The notes: generated by a model not told the origin, from the letters alone. Numbered from the stretch's first letter, positions 45,527 through 54,771 are shown. The stretch is DNA of 64,000 nt from Thermosynechococcaceae cyanobacterium MS004 (GCA_022402525.1 JAKRSB010000081.1:62001-126000), one strand, 5' to 3'. Translations and numbers: made by a program.

Positions 45527-46183
45527 TTACTTCCACACATAAATCAGCACAAACAAGAGAATCCAGATCACGTCAACAAAGTGCCAGAACAACGAAGTTG
45601 CCGCTACCCCAAACTCGCCCTTATCGTAGTTGCCCGGAATAAACGATCGCCCCAGCATAATGAGCTGTAGCAATACCCCCGTCAGCACGTGCAGCCCGTG
45701 GAATCCGGTAAGTAGATAAAAAGAGCCGCCAAAAACACCATCGGTAAACCCAAAGGGCAAGCCGCTCCACTCCACCGCCTGCCCATACAAGAAGTAGCTG
45801 CCCATGATCGCAGTCAGCAGCCAAAAGGCCCGAAAACCCCAGAGGTTCTTGTTGTGGAGAAACCGCTCCGCAATATAAATCACGAAGCTGCTAGAGACGA
45901 GCACCACCGTATTGATGGCGGGTTCACGGATTTCTAAGCCCGTCACGCCAGGGGGGAGCCATTCCAGTGCCGAGGTTTTGTAGACCACGTAGCCTACAAA
46001 AAAGCTCAAGAAAATCACGCTCTCTGACAGCAGAAACACGATAAAGCCAAACATCCGGTTGCCCGCGTCGTCGTGGGTATGGGCGGAATGAGCCGAATGT
46101 GCCGAATGAGCAGCATGAGTCTCAAGGGGTTGGCTGATCTCCCCTTGAGCGTTGAGGGTCGGGTCAAGCTCAGCGGGATTCAT
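45527..46183 (-). CDS. ctaE: Terminal oxidase subunit III (ARTO type)
   Basis: Subunit III of a heme-copper oxidase, 218 residues, with five predicted membrane segments (from FGFIVFLLSESVIFLSFFVGY to VDVIWILLFVLIYVW) and the conserved GFHGLHVLTGV and FHFVD-like WHFVDVIWI. The N-terminus is unusual: a His-rich run (HAAHSAHSAHSAHTHDD) made by a 9-bp tandem repeat. It overlaps the ctaD stop by 14 bp. Part of the operon DUF2231-DUF2231-ctaC-ctaD-ctaE. Confidence 0.93.
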   Translation of the reverse strand: MNPAELDPTLNAQGEISQPLETHAAHSAHSAHSAHTHDDAGNRMFGFIVFLLSESVIFLSFFVGYVVYKTSALEWLPPGVTGLEIREPAINTVVLVSSSFVIYIAERFLHNKNLWGFRAFWLLTAIMGSYFLYGQAVEWSGLPFGFTDGVFGGSFYLLTGFHGLHVLTGVLLQLIMLGRSFIPGNYDKGEFGVAATSLFWHFVDVIWILLFVLIYVWK

Positions 46184-47852
46184 GGGCCACCTCTAAAGCA
46201 TCAGGGTTTGCAACCAGGGGTTCATCTTTGCCGTAGCCGTAGGGTTCGGCAATCACAATAGGCAGCTCCTCAAAATTCTCGGCACTAGGGGGAGAGGAAA
46301 TCAACCACTCCAGCCCGATCGCCCGCCAAGGATTTTTGGGAGCCTTCTCGCCCTGTACCCAGGAACCAATAAAGTTCAGCAAAAAGGGCAGGGTCGAGAT
46401 TCCCAGCAAAAAGCCCCCTAAGCTGGCAATCACGTTCCAAAAGGCAAATTCTGGGTCGTAGGAGGCCACACGGCGCGGCATTCCCATCAGTCCTAAGGGG
46501 TGCATGGGGAAAAAATTAAGGTTTGTGCCCAAAAAGGTGAGGGCAAAGTGGAGTTTACCCAGTCCCTCGGAGTACATTCGCCCCGTCATTTTAGGGAACC
46601 AGTGGTACAGCGCTGCGTACATCCCCATCACCACGGCACCGTAGATCACGTAGTGGAAATGCCCCACCACAAAATAGGTGTTGTTGACATGGATATCAAA
46701 GGGCACCGCCGCTAGCATAATGCCCGTCACCCCCGCAAACACAAACATGGTCAGCCCCCCCAAGGCAAACAACATGGGGGTATTGAGGCGCAGCTTGCCG
46801 CCCCAGATGGTGGCCACCCAGGCAAAGACCTTGATCCCCGTCGGGACAGAAATCAGCATCGTGGTGGCCATAAACAGCATCCGCATCCAGCCTGGGGTGC
46901 CGCTGGCAAACATATGGTGCACCCAAACCACGCCGCTCAGCCCCGTAATAATCAGGGAAGAAATGGCGACCACCTTATAGCCAAACAGGGGCTTACGGGC
47001 ATAGACCGGAAAGATCTCAGAAAATACGCCAAAAATCGGCAGAATAATCACGTAGACCGCTGGGTGGGAATAAAACCAGAAAAAATGCTGGAACAGGATT
47101 GGGTCGCCCCCCTTGGCGGGGTCAAAAAAGCTGGTGCCCGCCGTGATGTCAAGCAGCAGCATGACGGCCCCAGCGGTCAGGGCTGGAAGGCCAAAGAGCT
47201 GAATAATTTGGGCAGCCAGTACCGTCCACACAAACACCGGCATCCGAAACCAGGTCATGCCGGGGGCGCGCATTCGGGCGATCGTGGTGACAAAGTTCAC
47301 GGCACCCATGATGGAGGCCACACCGGAGATGGCTACCGCCAATAGCCAGAGGGTTTGCCCCGTAATCAGATTGCCCGTGGGGTTTTGGAGACTCACAGGA
47401 GGATAGGCCCACCAGCCGGACTGGGCGGGGCCGCCGGGGACGAAAAAGCTGGCCATTAAAATAAACCCAAACACGGGCACCATCCAAAAGGCCACGGCAT
47501 TGAGGCGCGGGAAAGCCATATCCTGGGCCCCGATCATCAGGGGTACCAGGTAATTGGATAGCCCCAACAAAGCCGGAAACGTCCACAAAAACAGCATGAT
47601 GGTGCCATGCATGGTGAACATGGCGTTGTATACAGCGCGATCGACGAGATCAGATTCTGGCGTGATCAGCTCACCCCGCATGATCATGGCCAGTAGACCA
47701 CCCACCAAAAAGAAAAAGAAGGCCGTCACCAGGTACTGAATGCCGATGACCTTATGATCGGTGCTGAAGCTAAAGAAGCGCCGCCAGTTATCCGGTGCAC
47801 CGGGAAGTGGCTGCTCGACCTGGGCGATCGCCTCTACAGAAAGATTCGTCAT
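46170..47852 (-). CDS. ctaD: Terminal oxidase subunit I (ARTO type)
   Basis: The catalytic heme-copper subunit, 560 residues with twelve membrane segments. Heme ligand His is in FTMHGTIMLFLW; CuB ligands and the cross-linked Tyr are in WFYSHPAVYVIILP and VHHMFASG; the second heme pair is VGHFHYVIYG. All catalytic ligands are kept, so the enzyme should reduce oxygen. Its start overlaps the ctaC stop in an ATGA arrangement. The subunit II lacks CuA, so electrons probably come from plastoquinol and not cytochrome c. Confidence 0.96.
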   Translation of the reverse strand: MTNLSVEAIAQVEQPLPGAPDNWRRFFSFSTDHKVIGIQYLVTAFFFFLVGGLLAMIMRGELITPESDLVDRAVYNAMFTMHGTIMLFLWTFPALLGLSNYLVPLMIGAQDMAFPRLNAVAFWMVPVFGFILMASFFVPGGPAQSGWWAYPPVSLQNPTGNLITGQTLWLLAVAISGVASIMGAVNFVTTIARMRAPGMTWFRMPVFVWTVLAAQIIQLFGLPALTAGAVMLLLDITAGTSFFDPAKGGDPILFQHFFWFYSHPAVYVIILPIFGVFSEIFPVYARKPLFGYKVVAISSLIITGLSGVVWVHHMFASGTPGWMRMLFMATTMLISVPTGIKVFAWVATIWGGKLRLNTPMLFALGGLTMFVFAGVTGIMLAAVPFDIHVNNTYFVVGHFHYVIYGAVVMGMYAALYHWFPKMTGRMYSEGLGKLHFALTFLGTNLNFFPMHPLGLMGMPRRVASYDPEFAFWNVIASLGGFLLGISTLPFLLNFIGSWVQGEKAPKNPWRAIGLEWLISSPPSAENFEELPIVIAEPYGYGKDEPLVANPDALEVAHESR

Positions 47853-48796
47853 GGGTTACTCACTTCACCGCTAGGGGGATTGCTAGAGGGACTGGTTGAG
47901 ACATTTACGAGGGGTGGGGCGGCGGGTTCAACAATTTTCCAGCCAGGGCTAATGGGATTTTGAGCCAGACGATATTCATCAAAGGCGCGGTTGTAGGCCA
48001 CCGTGGGCGGCTGGGCAGCAGCGGCGGTGAGCCACTGCTCGTAGGCTTCGGGGGAATCCACCACGACATCCGCCTGCATTGCAGCAAAGTAGGTACCGCT
48101 GTATTGGGAATCTCGCAGGCGATAGCGTCCTTCTCGGATGGGCGTAAATTCAAAATCAATGGCGCGACCCGGAATAATATCCTGCTTAATCCGAAAGGCC
48201 GGTACAAAGAACCCGTGCAGCACATCCTCCGACTGCAACACCAGCTTGACCCGCTGGTTATTGGGCAGATGTAGCTCCGTGCTGGTGACGTTGCGATCAG
48301 GGTAGCGAAACTCCCACACCCACTGACGGGCGTGGACTTCGATGGGGGCGATCGCCCCTGAACCCTCATCTGCTGGCGCGACATCCTTGGCGGGCGCGGC
48401 CATTGCTATACCCGTTTTGTGGACGTGCTCCATCGGCCCTAGAATCGACATCTGGTCATAGATTTGATAGCTGTAGAAGGCAATCCAGATCACCAAGGCA
48501 AAGGGGATCGCCGTCCAGATAATTTCTAAGGGCACATTGCCTTCTATGGGGGGGCCATCGCTGGTGTCGTACTTACCCGCCTGCTGGAACAGCACCGCAT
48601 AGACAATCACGCCAATGACGCCCAGAAAAATAAACGTCCCCAGCGCCACCAAAAAGCTAAAGAGCTGATCCACCAAGATCGATTCAGCAGAAGCCTGGGG
48701 GGGAAACCAGCCGTAGGACTGCTGCCCCATCCACAGGCTAATCAGGGTAAGGGCGATCGCAGCGGTTCCGATGCTGACAATAAGACGAAGGTTCAT
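47849..48796 (-). CDS. ctaC: Terminal oxidase subunit II lacking the CuA site (ARTO type)
   Basis: Subunit II, 315 residues, with two membrane helices (about 43-71 and 90-110) and a cupredoxin domain. His194 of the CuA set is kept (DVLHGFFVP), but the CxxxCxxxH part reads D229-SQY-S233-GTY-F237, ending in Met240. Both bridging Cys, the Glu and the second His are therefore gone. This is the known hallmark of the cyanobacterial alternative respiratory terminal oxidase (ARTO), thought to be a quinol oxidase. The Pro/Ser-rich C-terminal tail is unlikely to be functional. Confidence 0.95.
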   Translation of the reverse strand: MNLRLIVSIGTAAIALTLISLWMGQQSYGWFPPQASAESILVDQLFSFLVALGTFIFLGVIGVIVYAVLFQQAGKYDTSDGPPIEGNVPLEIIWTAIPFALVIWIAFYSYQIYDQMSILGPMEHVHKTGIAMAAPAKDVAPADEGSGAIAPIEVHARQWVWEFRYPDRNVTSTELHLPNNQRVKLVLQSEDVLHGFFVPAFRIKQDIIPGRAIDFEFTPIREGRYRLRDSQYSGTYFAAMQADVVVDSPEAYEQWLTAAAAQPPTVAYNRAFDEYRLAQNPISPGWKIVEPAAPPLVNVSTSPSSNPPSGEVSNP

Positions 48797-48801
48797 TAGA
48801 T

Positions 48802-49407
48802 TTAGCCTCCCAACACATTTGGGTTTTCGCCTAGGCGCAGCAGGCGGTCAGCACTGACATGCACCCCAAACTCACCGGCCAGGTGCGCGCCCAGCGTCCC
48901 GTGGGCAAACATCAGCACAAAAATGAAAAGGCCAGCCGCCAAGTAACCCCACTGGACCTGCCGCGCCATATCTCTGCGCCACAGGAACCGCTGGAATCCT
49001 CGCCAAATTGCCATCCCCACAATCAGCAGCAGCAACACAACGCCACCGACCCCATGCCAAAGCATGGTTTCCATCGCCTGTAAGCCCCAAGCACTGGTCA
49101 CATCCGCTGGAGGTTCCGCCAGCAAAATTTCGTAAAACCCTGCCGCCACGGTAAAAAAGGTAATGACGGCAGCAGCCACCATGTTGTACCAGCCCACATC
49201 AAAAAAGTTGGAGCGGGTGGCAGGGATGGCCAGAAACTTAAAAATGGGCTTTTCGAGGGGAAATAAAACGCCCACAATATCAAAGGCGATCGCCACAATA
49301 AACAGCCCCAAGGTCAAATGCACCAGATTGGGATGGATGGGCAGTGCATAGGGCAGCCCATTGGCTCCAAGCTGTCCCTTAAGCTGATCGATCAAGTCCG
49401 AACTCAT
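48802..49407 (-). CDS. DUF2231 membrane protein (second of two)
   Basis: A protein of 201 residues with four predicted membrane helices and the DUF2231 signature LPIHPNLVHLTLGLFIVAIAFDI. It lies 5 bp upstream of ctaC and overlaps the preceding DUF2231 gene by 4 bp (ATGA), so it is translationally coupled in the oxidase operon. DUF2231 proteins often accompany oxidases; conserved His in the membrane helices could bind heme, but this is inference. Confidence 0.85.
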   Translation of the reverse strand: MSSDLIDQLKGQLGANGLPYALPIHPNLVHLTLGLFIVAIAFDIVGVLFPLEKPIFKFLAIPATRSNFFDVGWYNMVAAAVITFFTVAAGFYEILLAEPPADVTSAWGLQAMETMLWHGVGGVVLLLLIVGMAIWRGFQRFLWRRDMARQVQWGYLAAGLFIFVLMFAHGTLGAHLAGEFGVHVSADRLLRLGENPNVLGG

Positions 49408-49907
49408 TGCTTAAACACTCCCTTTCGCACTGCTTCCACTACCGGAACCGTGTGGAGTCCATACACCCACACCAGCAGATCTCCTAAATAGACCTGCACC
49501 AGCACCAGCACCGTGAGCAGTCCCCCCACCCCCAGAAACGAGACGGGTAGGGTTTTAGGATCACGCGATCGCAGGATATAGCGCCAAGCCGTCACCGCCG
49601 CCAGCACCCCAGACAGCGACCAGCCCAGCAGCGTATGAAGGTTGAGGGTTCCCGTTGCCGCAGAATAGGGTTCTGCCAAACCCGCCTCTACCTGCCCAAA
49701 AATAATGGCAACAAAAATAGAAATCGTCCCAAAAAACAAATTCCACCAGCTCACCTCATAGAGCCGAGGATTGCGTGTAAAGTAGCCAATGACATCACAC
49801 AGCACGGCAAACAGCACCATCGCAATCACAAAATGCACCACAATCGGGTGCATGGTGTCTGGGTAGGGCAGGTTGTGTTCATTCAGCGGGGGAAGGTACT
49901 CCAGCAT
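49404..49907 (-). CDS. DUF2231 membrane protein (first of two)
   Basis: A protein of 167 residues with four predicted membrane helices. The motif YPDTMHPIVVHFVIAMVLFAVL matches DUF2231. It is the first gene of the oxidase operon; the promoter must lie in the 98-bp gap (49908-50005) shared with the divergent ThuA-like gene. Sequence similarity to the next gene suggests an old tandem duplication. Confidence 0.84.
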   Translation of the reverse strand: MLEYLPPLNEHNLPYPDTMHPIVVHFVIAMVLFAVLCDVIGYFTRNPRLYEVSWWNLFFGTISIFVAIIFGQVEAGLAEPYSAATGTLNLHTLLGWSLSGVLAAVTAWRYILRSRDPKTLPVSFLGVGGLLTVLVLVQVYLGDLLVWVYGLHTVPVVEAVRKGVFKQ

Positions 49908-50017
49908 GATTATTTTTACTGAACCATCAAAGCTTTAGGAACGTTGCACGTACCAGTTTAGAGCAAGTGCCGAATTAGTTCCTGTTCAGCCGCTTACCCT
50001 TTCCCATGAGAAGCGCT

Positions 50018-50923
50018 ATGAATCGTCCCCTCAGAATTTTGCTGCAAACCACAATTCCTACAGCCGAAGAGGATTGGAGCATTGCCCGATTTTCTTTGCT
50101 TGCCCAATACCTGTCTTCCCTGACGCGAGAGGATGGAACGACTCTATGTAAAGTTGTCGCGCGCGATCGCCAGCCCGATGAGCACGGCAACGATCCGGTC
50201 TTAAGCACCCTGGCACAATCTGACTTCGATCAGCTTTGGCTGTTTGCTGTGGATAGTGGCAATGGAATCAGTGACGCAGACTGTAGAGGCATTACCGAAT
50301 TTAGGCAGCAAGGTGGTGGTATGTTGGCAACCCGCGACCACATGGACTTAGGCATCTCACTGTGTCAGCTTGGCGACATTGGGGCGGCCCACTTTTTCCA
50401 TAGCCAAAACCCAGAACCCGATCCTGCCCGGCACTGCATTGACGACCCCTACACAACCTATATTTCTTACCCGAACTATCACTCAGGGCGCAATGGCGAC
50501 TGTCAAAGAATTACAGCGCAACACCCCGTTCATCCACTGCTGCACAACCCAGAGAGTCCGGGTGGGGTTATTGAATTTCTACCAGCCCACCCTCATGAAG
50601 GCGCAGTTGGTGCACCTGCCAACGCTCAGGCTCGCGTGATTGCAGCGGGTCAAAGCCTCGTTACAGGACGCACGTTCAACATTGCCGTAGCGTTTGAGCA
50701 TGAACCGGACGAGCACGGCAATCGCCTGGGACGGGCTGTAGCGCAGTCCACGTTTCATCACTTTTGTGACTACAACTGGGACGTTAGCCAAGGCTGTCCC
50801 AGCTTTGTGGATGAGCCTCCCGGAAACACCATGCAAACGCAGCCGAGAGCGCTACCAGATCTCAAAGCCTATCTTCGGAATTTGGCTTTGTGGCTCAGCG
50901 ATCTAGAGGTAATGAGTGAGTGA
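50018..50923 (+). CDS. ThuA/GATase-like protein of unknown function
   Basis: A soluble protein of about 301 residues. The start (RPLRILLQTTIPTAEEDWSIARFS), the FRQQGGGMLATRDHMDLG segment and the late VAFEHEPDEHGNRLGRAVAQSTFHHF give a pattern like ThuA-type or class I glutamine-amidotransferase-like folds, but the usual catalytic Cys nucleophile is not evident. The family is not confidently identified. An ATG at 50018 with GAGAAG just upstream is used; an ATG at 50006 is also possible. It is divergent from the oxidase operon. Confidence 0.75.
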   Translation: MNRPLRILLQTTIPTAEEDWSIARFSLLAQYLSSLTREDGTTLCKVVARDRQPDEHGNDPVLSTLAQSDFDQLWLFAVDSGNGISDADCRGITEFRQQGGGMLATRDHMDLGISLCQLGDIGAAHFFHSQNPEPDPARHCIDDPYTTYISYPNYHSGRNGDCQRITAQHPVHPLLHNPESPGGVIEFLPAHPHEGAVGAPANAQARVIAAGQSLVTGRTFNIAVAFEHEPDEHGNRLGRAVAQSTFHHFCDYNWDVSQGCPSFVDEPPGNTMQTQPRALPDLKAYLRNLALWLSDLEVMSE

Positions 50924-51051
50924 GGCGGTAAGAGTGAGACTAGGGCTGATGCCGATTCATCCTAGCCCAGTCTGCTGTAGCTCCTAGGTTTGGATTGTCC
51001 GATGGGTTCTCTGTTCCGTACATCTGTCCTTGGCGGTTGATCCAAAAATAA

Positions 51052-51204
51052 CGTGAGTTCGATGATGCACTTGAAGCCCTTCACCCCAAACCCTTCTCCC
51101 AAAGGCGAGGGGCTTAAGAAGCTTGATTTTTAATTGCCCCTCCTTCTCCCTAGGGAGAAGGAGGGTGGGAGGATGAGGGGCGGTTGTTTCTTGTCGAACT
51201 CACG
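51052..51204 (-). mobile_element. MITE-like element, copy B (153 bp)
   Basis: A non-coding element in inverted orientation to copy A (3808-3953). It has the same 11-bp ends (CGTGAGTTCGA and TCGAACTCACG, here a perfect inverted pair), the same CCCTAGGG-centred inner palindrome and closely matching interior, with a few small indels. A TAA flanks both ends and could be a 3-bp target duplication. Together the two copies define the element. Confidence 0.75.
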
Positions 51205-51221
51205 TAAGAAAAAGCTCCATT

Positions 51222-51449
51222 TCATCTCATTTTTTCGAGCTTCTCAAGTATTTTCTCTTCTTCCCGCTTAAGTTCTGCTTCTTTTTTTGTTTCTGGCTCA
51301 ACTTTAGCGACCCTGGTTTTTGAATTTGCGTTCTATTCCTGACTTTCTTTGTTTGTCTTTATTTCTTTTGCTTGGAATTCATTTCTCTGTTGCTGCGCTT
51401 TATTCTCTTGATGCATGATTTCTTTTCGCAAATAATTAGATAGTATCAT
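51222..51449 (-). pseudogene. Lys/Glu-rich coiled-coil frame interrupted by a stop
   Basis: One minus-strand frame runs from an ATG at 51449 (MILSNYLRKEIMHQENKAQQ) to a TAG at 51333-51335 and continues in the same frame (AKVEPETKKEAELKREEEKI) to a TGA at 51222-51224. The strongly charged, Lys/Glu/Gln-rich composition looks like coiled coil, unlike random AT-rich DNA, so this may be a gene broken by a nonsense mutation. It directly abuts MITE copy B. The rest of the AT-rich 51210-51691 stretch shows no gene. Confidence 0.4.
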
Positions 51450-51691
51450 TTATTATTTGTTCTTATTAAATCGAAGCAATTAACATCAGAGACCATCTCA
51501 ATCTGGTTGACAAAATTGAAATCAGCAGTGAATTAAACAACAGAAGTAAAGAATTATGCAAATTGAATTTAGACAAGGGATTTAGGAAATATTTTAGATT
51601 AACTGATAAATATATGCTAAGAAAACTCTAGTTATATTCTGATATGTCAGGCAAAAGCATAAAATGATTCATTCGTAATCATTTTTGGCTG

Positions 51692-53005
51692 ATGCAAGAA
51701 AATAAAACTGGTGCCCTCACTTCCCAGACAAACCAGTTTGTCTATCCAAGCATGAGAAGTGCTTTCATATTGCTGACGATTTGCTTTGCAGCCTGGGGGG
51801 TTGCGGCAAATATGACTGACCCATTGGTCAAAGTCTTCAGTAAAATTTTTACGATGAGTTCTCTCCAGGCAGCTCTTGTTCAATTTTCCTATTACGGAGC
51901 CTACTTTTGTCTAGCGCTGCCAGCGGCTTTTATTAACAGCCGATTTTCTTATAAAGTGGGCGTCCTGACCGGGCTAGGGATGGCGACGGTGGGTGCTTTT
52001 GCCTTTTACCCAGCCAGCCTAAGTATGACCTACGGCTTTTTTCTGGCCGCGTTGTTTATTCTTGCCGCTGGGCTGTCAATTTTAGAAACCTCGGCGAACC
52101 CCTTTATTATTGCGATGGGACCAGAGCACAATGCAACCCGTCGGCTCAACTTTGCCCAGGCGTTTAATCCCTTAGGGACCAACCTGGGTGTATTTCTTGC
52201 TGCGACTTTAATTTTGCCAAAGCTCAACTCCGCCACGGCGGCACAAAGAGCGGCTATGGCTCCAGAGGCACTGCGCTCAATCCAGGCAGCAGAGCTTAAC
52301 GCAGTGATGGTGCCCTATGTTGGTATGGCCTTTATGCTGCTTGCTATTTGGGTTCTTATTGCCTGCCTCAAAGTGCCTGTTTCCCAGGATTCAAAGGCGC
52401 TGGACATACCGCAGGTTAATTTTTTGTCCACAGCAAAGCGACTCTTTGCCAATGCCCTCTATCGTTGGGGCGTTCTGGCTCAATTTTTTAATGTTGCGGC
52501 TCAGACCTGCACCTGGACGTTTACGATCCAATATGTGCAAGAAACAATTGGAGGGAATGAAGCCGCCGCTGGTAATTACCTACAGTATAGTCTTCTGGTT
52601 TTTCTGGTGTCTCGGTTTGTGATGACTTGGTTGATGGGGTTTATTCGGCCCACAGTGCTTTTGAGCGCTTTAGCGCTATTAGGGAATGTGCTGTGTGTTT
52701 ATGCGGTGCTCAACCCTAATCTGTCTGGGGTGTGGGCAGTGGTGATGATTTCGGCTTGCTTGTCTCTAATGTTTCCGACCATTTATGGCGTTGCGCTATT
52801 TGGCCTCGGTGAGGATACCAAGTTTGGTGCGGCTGGCTTGGTGATGGCGATTTTGGGCGGAGCATTGATGCCGCTTGTGCAGGGCTTGCTGATTGATAAG
52901 TTTGGTGCTGCATTTTCTTACATCACGCCGGCTCTTTGTTTTTTGGTCGTGGCGGGCTATGGCTTTTTTACCTTGAAGGCGGTTCATGGAAGGCCAGCAG
53001 CCTAA
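51692..53005 (+). CDS. fucP: FucP-type sugar:proton symporter (MFS)
   Basis: A 437-residue major-facilitator transporter with twelve predicted membrane helices. The segments AWGVAANMTDPLVKVF, LETSANPFIIAMGPEHNATRR and LNFAQAFNPLGTNLGVFL match the L-fucose/galactose/glucose:H+ symporter (FucP/GluP) family. The true sugar is not certain. Local composition upstream is AT-rich, unlike the surroundings, so this gene may have been acquired laterally. No sugar catabolic genes are adjacent. Confidence 0.85.
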   Translation: MQENKTGALTSQTNQFVYPSMRSAFILLTICFAAWGVAANMTDPLVKVFSKIFTMSSLQAALVQFSYYGAYFCLALPAAFINSRFSYKVGVLTGLGMATVGAFAFYPASLSMTYGFFLAALFILAAGLSILETSANPFIIAMGPEHNATRRLNFAQAFNPLGTNLGVFLAATLILPKLNSATAAQRAAMAPEALRSIQAAELNAVMVPYVGMAFMLLAIWVLIACLKVPVSQDSKALDIPQVNFLSTAKRLFANALYRWGVLAQFFNVAAQTCTWTFTIQYVQETIGGNEAAAGNYLQYSLLVFLVSRFVMTWLMGFIRPTVLLSALALLGNVLCVYAVLNPNLSGVWAVVMISACLSLMFPTIYGVALFGLGEDTKFGAAGLVMAILGGALMPLVQGLLIDKFGAAFSYITPALCFLVVAGYGFFTLKAVHGRPAA

Positions 53006-53142
53006 AAAAAGTTGGCACTCTACAATACTGCCTTTGTTCTTCCGGTGCCCCCCATCTGTAGGCGATCGCTTACAGATGGGGACAACAACAACTGAACCCT
53101 ATCCCTCGATACGATACTTGCCCAAGCTAAGACTTGCCCAAG

Positions 53143-53739
53143 CTACAGAAATGAACAGGATTTCCGAATCGCCTGACTGAGACGTTTTTGATAGTCCCGC
53201 GCTGAAATATTGTGGGCACCAAAGCGCTCTAGGTGAGGGTTCATGAGCTGGGCATCAAACATCACAAACCCCCGCGATCGCAGATGCTCCACTAGCTTTA
53301 CCATCGCGACCTTGGACCCATCTGGGATGGCAAAAAACATCGATTCGCCAATAAACATGCCGTTGATGCTCAGACCCAAAATTCCGCCTGCCAGCTCATT
53401 CTCCTGCCAAGTTTCAAAACTGTAGGCCCAGCCTGCCTTATAGAGTGTTCGATAGACATCCTTAAGCTCAGCCGAAATCCAGGTCGTCTCCCGATTGGCG
53501 CACCCTTCCACCACGGCTTCAAAATCTTCATTGATCGCAACCCTGAAGCGCTCTTGGTTGAGCACCCGCCGCAGCGATCGCGGGATATGAAACCGCTCGT
53601 CTAGGGGAATCAGCGTCCGCTCCCGGCTGGTATACCAGGACAGTTCCGCACCATCCTCTTCGGCCATCAAGAAATAACCCTGACGGTAGCCCTCAATAAT
53701 GGCCTCAATATCAATCCACAAACCGTCATCCTTTGGCAT
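53143..53739 (-). CDS. aat: Leucyl/phenylalanyl-tRNA--protein transferase
   Basis: Transfers Leu or Phe to N-terminal Lys/Arg of proteins for N-degron degradation by ClpS/ClpAP. The 198-residue protein has YRQGYFLMAEEDGAELSWY, RRVLNQERFRVAINEDFEAV, and the active region AYSFETWQENELAGGILGLSINGMFIGESMF. An ATG at 53739 is chosen; longer versions would overlap the divergent prenyltransferase start. Length is at the short end of the family. Confidence 0.93.
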   Translation of the reverse strand: MPKDDGLWIDIEAIIEGYRQGYFLMAEEDGAELSWYTSRERTLIPLDERFHIPRSLRRVLNQERFRVAINEDFEAVVEGCANRETTWISAELKDVYRTLYKAGWAYSFETWQENELAGGILGLSINGMFIGESMFFAIPDGSKVAMVKLVEHLRSRGFVMFDAQLMNPHLERFGAHNISARDYQKRLSQAIRKSCSFL

Positions 53740-53768
53740 TATGAGAGACAACCCACTCGTTCTCCAAG

Positions 53769-54659
53769 ATGACATCAACCCAGCCGGATTACAAACCCTC
53801 CACCTCCTGGGGCGAAATTATTCGCCTCTTACGCTGGCATAAACCAGAAGGCCGCCTCATTTTGATGATTCCGGCACTCTGGGCGGTAATTTTAGCCAGT
53901 CGCGCTGAACCCCCAGCCCTATTGGTCTTGGTCATTATTGCTGGCACAATTGCCACCAGTGCCGCAGGCTGTGTGGTCAATGACCTCTGGGATCACAACA
54001 TTGACCCCCAGGTGGAGCGCACCCGCACCCGTCCCCTAGCGGCAAAAACTCTGACGATTCAGGTTGGGGTAGTGGTGCTGCTGATTTCATTGCTGTGCGC
54101 CTTTGGACTATCGCTTTACCTGACCCCCCTAAGCTTCTGGCTGAGCGTGGCAGCCGTTCCGGTGATTATTCTGTATCCCCTGGCGAAGCGATTTTTTCCG
54201 GTGCCGCAGTTGGTTTTATCCATTGCTTGGGGTTTTGCGGTCTTAATTAGCTGGAGTGCGGTTACGGGCAGCTTGACGCTCGGAACGGGGATACTCTGGG
54301 GGGTGACGGTGTTGTGGACGTTGGGGTTCGACACCATCTACGCCATGCCCGATCGCCCCGATGATCGTCGTCTGGGGGTCAACTCTAGTGCATTATTCTT
54401 TGGCCAATACGTCGAGTGGGCGATCGCCAGCTTTTTGCTAGGAACCGTAGTTCTGCTCGGAATTTTGGGGCACTTTCTGGCGCTCCATATCGGCTATTGG
54501 GTCAGTCTAGCCATTGCCACAGTATTGTGGGGGCGGGAAGTCTGGATTTTACGGCGATCGGCGCAGCTTCCAGCAAAAGTCTACGGACAGCTCTTTCGAG
54601 AAAATGTCTGGATTGGGTTTATTTTGCTGACCGGGATGATCTTCGGCTGTCGCCTATAG
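53769..54659 (+). CDS. ubiA: 4-hydroxybenzoate polyprenyltransferase (UbiA family)
   Basis: A membrane prenyltransferase of 296 residues with about eight helices. The first aspartate-rich motif is NDLWDHNIDPQVERTRTRPL and the second DTIYAMPDRPDDRRLGVNSS. It probably attaches a solanesyl or related chain to 4-hydroxybenzoate in plastoquinone synthesis, as for the cyanobacterial enzyme of this type. It is divergent from aat with only 29 bp between starts, so the promoters overlap. Confidence 0.93.
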   Translation: MTSTQPDYKPSTSWGEIIRLLRWHKPEGRLILMIPALWAVILASRAEPPALLVLVIIAGTIATSAAGCVVNDLWDHNIDPQVERTRTRPLAAKTLTIQVGVVVLLISLLCAFGLSLYLTPLSFWLSVAAVPVIILYPLAKRFFPVPQLVLSIAWGFAVLISWSAVTGSLTLGTGILWGVTVLWTLGFDTIYAMPDRPDDRRLGVNSSALFFGQYVEWAIASFLLGTVVLLGILGHFLALHIGYWVSLAIATVLWGREVWILRRSAQLPAKVYGQLFRENVWIGFILLTGMIFGCRL

Positions 54660-54771
54660 CCCATGCCTATCAGCCACGCAGGTGTCGCTGAGCTGCCTTC
54701 ATTGTTGGCCTTGCAGAGCGGCGTTGTTAGTTTACAAGGCCAGCTTTACTGTGATAGGTTAGATCACCTAA

